From assembly GCF_009372235.1 (NCBI RefSeq), contig NZ_SULL01000022.1:1-34678 (forward strand): DNA of 34,678 bases, read 5' to 3'. The position numbers and the translations under genes are program-made. The notes under the pieces were generated by a model. It was not told where the DNA came from and ran no database searches. It saw only the letters and a program-made list of their open reading frames with translations. This document shows positions 30,647 to 34,678 of the stretch, piece after piece (the first letter of the stretch is position 1; each line of letters starts with the position of its first letter). Source of the DNA: Dickeya oryzae (GTDB lineage: Bacteria > Pseudomonadota > Gammaproteobacteria > Enterobacterales > Enterobacteriaceae).

Positions 30647-31294
30647 ATGCGGGTGGTTGTTCCGGTGCTGGTGTGCTGGCTGACCGCCTGTAGTTCTCAT
30701 TCGCCGACGCCTGCTGTGTTTGCCAGTGGTTATCTGGCCGATCGCGGAGTAGTCAGGTTATGGCGCAAGGACGACACGCAACAACATCTCACCACGCTGG
30801 TGACGGTATTCAGTTCGTTGCAAGGCAACGATGTCAAAACAACCCTGTATCGCTTCCAGCAGGGCGTATTGCGCGAAGTGAAGCAGACGGCCACTTCGCC
30901 GTCACAGGGCGAAGTCAGACTGCGTTTTGAACAGTCTGGAAACGTCAGCTTTATGCAGCGACAGTTGCCAGACCGACGGGAATCTCTGTCGGAAGACGAT
31001 ATTGCGTTGTATCAGTTTGACGCCCGACGTTTGCTGGCGCTAAGCGATTCGCTACGAACGGGTAAGGTGTCATTGATGCAAGGGCACTGGAAGACAGGTC
31101 AGGTGACCACATGTGATGGAAAAACGGTACGCCCCGATTTTGATCGCGCTTCACTGGCCTGGATTGCTCAACAGAACGAACATGCTGGTGGACCACTTGG
31201 CATCGCCTGGCTAGAGTCGCCGGAAGGTACGCAATTGTTGCAGGTAGCCGAAGCCGATTTTTGTCGCTGGGAGCCGACCGCCGAAACGTGGTAG
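30647..31294 (+). CDS. yjaH: Putative lipoprotein YjaH (DUF1481)
   Basis: The 215-aa product starts with a short hydrophobic signal (MRVVVPVLVCWLTACSSHSP) ending in the lipobox LTAC, so it is expected to be a lipoprotein acylated at C15. The rest is soluble and shows DUF1481-like W-rich and charged stretches (GYLADRGVVRLWRKDD, SPEGTQLLQVAEADFCRWEP). An in-frame upstream codon at 30584 would run through the hupA terminator and bury the signal, so 30647 is chosen even though the ribosome site is weak. It lies between hupA and purD as in related species; zraP/zraSR are absent. Function unknown. Confidence 0.85.
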   Translation: MRVVVPVLVCWLTACSSHSPTPAVFASGYLADRGVVRLWRKDDTQQHLTTLVTVFSSLQGNDVKTTLYRFQQGVLREVKQTATSPSQGEVRLRFEQSGNVSFMQRQLPDRRESLSEDDIALYQFDARRLLALSDSLRTGKVSLMQGHWKTGQVTTCDGKTVRPDFDRASLAWIAQQNEHAGGPLGIAWLESPEGTQLLQVAEADFCRWEPTAETW

Positions 31295-31332
31295 TCAGGG
31301 AATGCTGGCCCAGGAAAGAGCGGGTGCCATAA

Positions 31333-31360
31333 AGCAAAAAATAAGGGGCCGCAGCCCCTT
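31333..31360 (-). terminator. Terminator of purHD (minus strand)
   Basis: AAGGGGC/GCCCCTT (31343-31360, loop CGCA) is followed on the minus strand by TATTTTTTGC. On the plus strand no T run follows the stem. It therefore terminates the purH-purD transcript that stops at 31382. Confidence 0.88.
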
Positions 31361-31381
31361 GTTAAAGCGCAATACGGATCG

Positions 31382-32671
31382 TCAGGCTTTCTGTTCACGG
31401 GCGATGGCACGATAGCCAATATCGCTGCGGCAAAAGCTGCCTTCCCAATGGATGGGTTTAGCCAGTTCGTAAGCGCGTTGCTGCGCATCGGCAACGCTGT
31501 GGCCCAGTGCTGTCACGCACAACACGCGTCCGCCGTTAGTCACGACATCATCGCCATTAAGCCGGGTACCGGCATGGAACACTTTTCCGCCGGTTGCTTC
31601 CTGGGTTGGCAGGCCGGAAATGACGTCACCGGTGTGGTAATCCCCCGGATAGCCGCCAGCGGCCAACACCACACCCAGTGATGGACGGGCATCCCAGTCA
31701 GAGGTTTTCTCATCCAGTTTGCCGTCGCACGCCGCCAGACAGAGTTCCACCAGGTCGGATTTCAGACGCAGCATGATAGGTTGCGTTTCCGGGTCACCGA
31801 AACGGCAGTTGAATTCGATCACCTTTGGCTGACCATCCGGGGAAATCATCAGGCCAGCGTACAAGAATCCGGTATACACGTTACCTTCGGCCGCCATGCC
31901 GCGCACGGTTGGCCAAATAATCTGATCCATGACCCGCTGATGGACGTCATCTGTGACTACCGGTGCCGGTGAGTAAGCACCCATGCCACCGGTGTTAGGG
32001 CCGGAATCCTGGTCACCTACACGTTTGTGATCCTGGCTGGTCGCCATCGGCAGTACGTGTTCGCCATCCACCATGACGATGAAGCTGGCTTCTTCGCCAT
32101 CAAGAAACTCTTCGACCACGATGCGGTGACCCGCATCGCCAAACGCATTACCCGCCAACATATCGGTGGCCGCGTTTTCCGCTTCTTCCAGCGTCATGGC
32201 AACAATGACACCTTTACCCGCGGCCAGACCGTCTGCTTTGATAACAATCGGCGCACCTTTGCGACGGATATACTCCAGCGCCGGTTCAATCTCGGTGAAA
32301 TTTTGGTATTCCGCGGTTGGAATATGCTGGCGAGCCAGAAAGTCCTTGGTAAAGGCTTTGGAACCTTCCAACTGGGCTGCCGCCTGCGTTGGGCCGAAAA
32401 TCTTCAGGCCCGCGGTGCGGAATGCGTCGACGACACCGATGACCAACGGCGCTTCCGGGCCAACGATAGTCAGGCCAATCGCGTTCTGGCGAGCGAAATC
32501 CAGCAGTGCCGGGATGTCTGTCGCGGCAATATTCACGTTTTCCAGCGCGGGTTCCAGGGCAGTGCCCGCATTACCCGGTGCCACATAGACTTTATCAGCT
32601 AACGGAGACTGGGCCGCTTTCCAGGCCAGTGCGTGTTCGCGACCGCCATTACCAATAATCAAAATATTCAT
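31382..32671 (-). CDS. purD: Phosphoribosylamine-glycine ligase (GARS)
   Basis: PurD ligates glycine to phosphoribosylamine with ATP, the second step of purine synthesis. The 429-aa ATP-grasp protein starts MNILIIGNGGREHALAWKAA. It shows IVIKADGLAAGKGVIVAMTL, the metal/ATP segment KVIEFNCRFGDPETQ, and the end KPIHWEGSFCRSDIGYRA. Length equals E. coli PurD. It follows purH by 15 bases and shares its PurR-controlled promoter. Confidence 0.98.
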   Translation of the reverse strand: MNILIIGNGGREHALAWKAAQSPLADKVYVAPGNAGTALEPALENVNIAATDIPALLDFARQNAIGLTIVGPEAPLVIGVVDAFRTAGLKIFGPTQAAAQLEGSKAFTKDFLARQHIPTAEYQNFTEIEPALEYIRRKGAPIVIKADGLAAGKGVIVAMTLEEAENAATDMLAGNAFGDAGHRIVVEEFLDGEEASFIVMVDGEHVLPMATSQDHKRVGDQDSGPNTGGMGAYSPAPVVTDDVHQRVMDQIIWPTVRGMAAEGNVYTGFLYAGLMISPDGQPKVIEFNCRFGDPETQPIMLRLKSDLVELCLAACDGKLDEKTSDWDARPSLGVVLAAGGYPGDYHTGDVISGLPTQEATGGKVFHAGTRLNGDDVVTNGGRVLCVTALGHSVADAQQRAYELAKPIHWEGSFCRSDIGYRAIAREQKA

Positions 32672-32686
32672 TGTTATAGCCCCGGA

Positions 32687-34276
32687 TTAGTGACGGAAAT
32701 GGCGCATGTCGGTAAACAGCATCGCAATGCCGTGCTCGTTAGCCGCAGCGATGACTTCGTCATCACGAATGGAACCACCAGGCTGAATCACACACGTGAT
32801 ACCAACGGCAGCCGCGGCATCGATACCATCACGGAACGGGAAGAACGCGTCGGATGCCATGACGGAACCCTTCACTTCCAACCCTTCATCACTGGCTTTG
32901 ATACCTGCGATTTTGGCCGAGTAAACACGGCTCATTTGACCGGCACCGATACCGATAGTCATGTTATCGCGAGCATACACAATGGCGTTGGATTTAACGA
33001 ATTTCGCCACTTTCCAGCAGAATAGGGCATCACGCAGTTCGGTTTGCGTCGGCTGGCGTTCGGTGACTACGCGCAGTTGAGCGGCGTCTACCATGCCTAA
33101 ATCGCGATCCTGTACCAACAGGCCACCGTTGACGCGTTTGAAATCCAGACCGGAAACACGTTGTTGCCACTGGCCACAGATCAGTACACGGACGTTTTGC
33201 TTGGCGGCAGTAACCTTCAGCGCAGCATCACTGGCGGCAGGCGCAATAATCACTTCAACGAACTGACGACTGATAATGGCTTGCGCGGTGGCTTCATCCA
33301 ATTCGCGGTTAAACGCGATGATCCCACCAAACGCCGATGTCGGGTCGGTTTTGTAGGCACGCTCATAAGCGTCCAGAATCGAATCACCGATCGCCACGCC
33401 ACAGGGGTTGGCATGCTTAACGATAACGCAGGCGGGTTCGGCGAATTCTTTCACGCATTCCAGCGCAGCATCGGTATCCGCGATGTTGTTGTAGGAAAGC
33501 GCTTTACCCTGTACTTGTTGCGCGGTAGCCACCGATGCCTCAGAGACATGCTCTTCTATATAGAAGGCGGCTTGCTGGTGGCTGTTTTCACCGTAACGCA
33601 TATCCTGCTTTTTAATAAAGTTCAGGTTTAGCGTGCGAGGGAAACGCCCCGAAGGCTGAGTGGTGTCGCCATGATAGGCCGGAACCTTGCTGCCAAAATA
33701 GTTGGCGATCATGCTGTCATAAGCGGCGGTATGTTCGAATGCCTTGATAGCCAGATCAAAACGGGTTTCGTAAGTCAGAGAACCGTCGTTGGCATCCATC
33801 TCCTCGATGATTGCCGTATAGTCGCTGCTTTTGACGACAATCGCCACGTCATTATGGTTCTTGGCGGCGGAGCGCACCATGGTCGGGCCGCCGATATCAA
33901 TATTTTCCACGGCATCTTCCAGCGTACAGTCGGCTTTAGCGACAGTCTGGGCAAATGGGTAGAGATTGACGACCACCATGTCGATTGGCTGGATATGATG
34001 CTGTGCCATAACGGCATCATCCTGGCCGCGACGGCCCAGAATACCGCCATGCACTTTGGGGTGCAGGGTTTTGACACGTCCGTCCATCATTTCTGGAAAA
34101 CCCGTGTAATCGGAAACCTCTGTTACCGGCAGACCCGCGTTGGCCAGCAGACGCGCTGTACCCCCGGTAGAGAGCAGTTCAATGCCACGCTGTGACAAAG
34201 ACTGGGCAAATTCAACGATACCGGCTTTATCAGATACGCTGAGCAAAGCACGACGGATAGGACGACGTTGTTGCAT
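32687..34276 (-). CDS. purH: Bifunctional AICAR transformylase/IMP cyclohydrolase
   Basis: PurH carries out the last two steps of IMP synthesis. The 529-aa product has an N-terminal cyclohydrolase domain (about 1-200, starting [20 protein letters not shown] with [20 protein letters not shown]) and a C-terminal formyltransferase domain. The latter contains [11 protein letters not shown], with catalytic K-H, and [11 protein letters not shown]. It has the E. coli length. AGGGGA is about 11 bases upstream. It is the first gene of the purHD operon, with a PurR box in its promoter. Confidence 0.98.
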   Translation of the reverse strand: MQQRRPIRRALLSVSDKAGIVEFAQSLSQRGIELLSTGGTARLLANAGLPVTEVSDYTGFPEMMDGRVKTLHPKVHGGILGRRGQDDAVMAQHHIQPIDMVVVNLYPFAQTVAKADCTLEDAVENIDIGGPTMVRSAAKNHNDVAIVVKSSDYTAIIEEMDANDGSLTYETRFDLAIKAFEHTAAYDSMIANYFGSKVPAYHGDTTQPSGRFPRTLNLNFIKKQDMRYGENSHQQAAFYIEEHVSEASVATAQQVQGKALSYNNIADTDAALECVKEFAEPACVIVKHANPCGVAIGDSILDAYERAYKTDPTSAFGGIIAFNRELDEATAQAIISRQFVEVIIAPAASDAALKVTAAKQNVRVLICGQWQQRVSGLDFKRVNGGLLVQDRDLGMVDAAQLRVVTERQPTQTELRDALFCWKVAKFVKSNAIVYARDNMTIGIGAGQMSRVYSAKIAGIKASDEGLEVKGSVMASDAFFPFRDGIDAAAAVGITCVIQPGGSIRDDEVIAAANEHGIAMLFTDMRHFRH

Positions 34277-34315
34277 GATGGTTTGATCCCCTGACTAGGT
34301 TCTTACTTTAAAGAG

Positions 34316-34339
34316 CGTTACGTGAATCGTTACGTGAAT
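34316..34339. repeat. Tandem 12-bp duplication in the purH leader
   Basis: CGTTACGTGAAT occurs twice head to tail (34316-34327 and 34328-34339), 40-64 bases before the purH start. It is probably a recent small duplication in the 5' untranslated region; no role is claimed. Confidence 0.85.
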
Positions 34340-34427
34340 AGAGACAGTCATATAAAGAAAAATACGGATTGAGTCGCCAATATTCAGCTAACGCACCCAC
34401 GAATATGTGTCATTCATCAGGGGAGGA

Positions 34428-34449
34428 ATTGTAGCGAAAACGTTTGCGT
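34428..34449 (-). promoter_or_regulatory. purHD promoter -10 element with PurR operator
   Basis: The minus strand has TACAAT (34433-34428) directly preceded by ACGCAAACGTTTTCGC (34434-34449). The latter is an almost perfect PurR box. The operator fills the -10/-35 spacer, so PurR with hypoxanthine or guanine would block polymerase. A good -35 hexamer is not visible. Confidence 0.85.
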
Positions 34450-34482
34450 GATGCTCGCCAAATTTCAAAAAAATGCCAGGGT

Positions 34483-34491
34483 TGTGGATAA
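34483..34491 (-). promoter_or_regulatory. DnaA box between purH and the rrn promoter
   Basis: TGTGGATAA is the complement of the perfect DnaA box TTATCCACA. It lies about 77 bases upstream of the rrn P1 -35 and 34 bases beyond the PurR box. A single 9-mer could occur by chance in a window of this size. Confidence 0.4.
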
Positions 34492-34567
34492 CTCTGTGCA
34501 AAATAAGGTATAAGCCGGCCTTTTGCTGTGGAATGCAGCGAACGCGCGATTTAATCAAAAATACCGG

Positions 34568-34595
34568 TTGCGGTCGGCGAGGAACGCCCTATAAT
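34568..34595 (+). promoter_or_regulatory. rRNA operon promoter P1
   Basis: TTGCGG (34568-34573) and TATAAT (34590-34595) have the 16-base spacing typical of rrn P1, followed by a GC-rich discriminator GCGACCCC and CACTGACACGGCAACAGCGG, close to E. coli rrn P1. An A/T-rich UP element (ATTTAATCAAAAATA) lies just upstream. Stringent and growth-rate control are expected. Confidence 0.93.
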
Positions 34596-34663
34596 GCGAC
34601 CCCACTGACACGGCAACAGCGGCAACGCAGCGCGGTGTCAGGAAGCGGAAACGAAAATAATCG

Positions 34664-34669
34664 TTGACA
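34664..34669 (+). promoter_or_regulatory. rRNA operon promoter P2, -35 element
   Basis: A consensus TTGACA stands about 61 bases after the likely P1 start (near 34603), after AGCGGAAACGAAAATAATCG. This is the place of rrn P2. Its -10 and the 16S gene lie beyond the window end. Confidence 0.8.
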
Positions 34670-34678
34670 CTTCATGAG

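Noticed and set aside
34604-34678. Start of a 16S rRNA gene.
   Set aside because: The sequence only reaches the P2 -35 element; no 16S sequence is present.

Overview
The window is chromosomal DNA of an enterobacterium. Gene order (tuf-secE-nusG-rplKA-rplJL-rpoBC, then thiHGSFEC, nudC-hemE-nfi-yjaG-hupA-yjaH, purDH and an rrn promoter) and the near-identical lengths of the encoded proteins match the E. coli 90-min region. Several loci differ from E. coli. By recollection, not by a search, this points to Pectobacteriaceae, with Dickeya as the best guess at genus level.

Layout. 1-159 is the 3' end of tuf with its terminator. 393-12540 (+) is the secE-nusG, L11-L1, L10-L7/L12 and beta-beta' RNA polymerase cluster, with the L1-responsive and L10-responsive mRNA leaders, the rplL-rpoB attenuator and a strong rpoB-rpoC hairpin; rpoC ends in a classical terminator. 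12668-12951 is a 77-bp tandem repeat array. 13016-20830 is an accessory block that lies between rpoC and thiH. It holds a secreted DUF1176 protein, two tiny DUF1127 proteins (one only 52 aa), a divergent MocR/YjiR-type regulator, and a redox locus: a periplasmic molybdopterin oxidoreductase, a cytochrome b561-like membrane protein and a secreted two-repeat protein, divergent from an OmpR-type response regulator and sensor kinase.

20877-26347 (-) is the thiamine operon thiC-E-F-S-G-H, read from a TPP riboswitch at about 26495-26596. 26861-31294 (+) holds nudC, hemE, nfi, yjaG, hupA and yjaH. rsd, which lies between thiC and nudC in E. coli, is absent here. 31382-34276 (-) is purH-purD under a PurR box. 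The last 130 bases are the P1 promoter and the P2 -35 element of an rRNA operon whose genes lie beyond the window.

How it works together. Most of the window is core growth machinery: transcription, translation, nucleotide and cofactor supply, and a nucleoid protein. The least ordinary parts are (i) the repeat array behind rpoC, with a minus-strand terminator-like hairpin in each unit; (ii) a duplicated DUF1127 gene plus upstream-site module next to a MocR regulator, with repeated ATACAGAT-type octamers; and (iii) the molybdenum/heme redox locus facing a two-component system across a palindrome that also forms 11-bp-spaced direct repeats.
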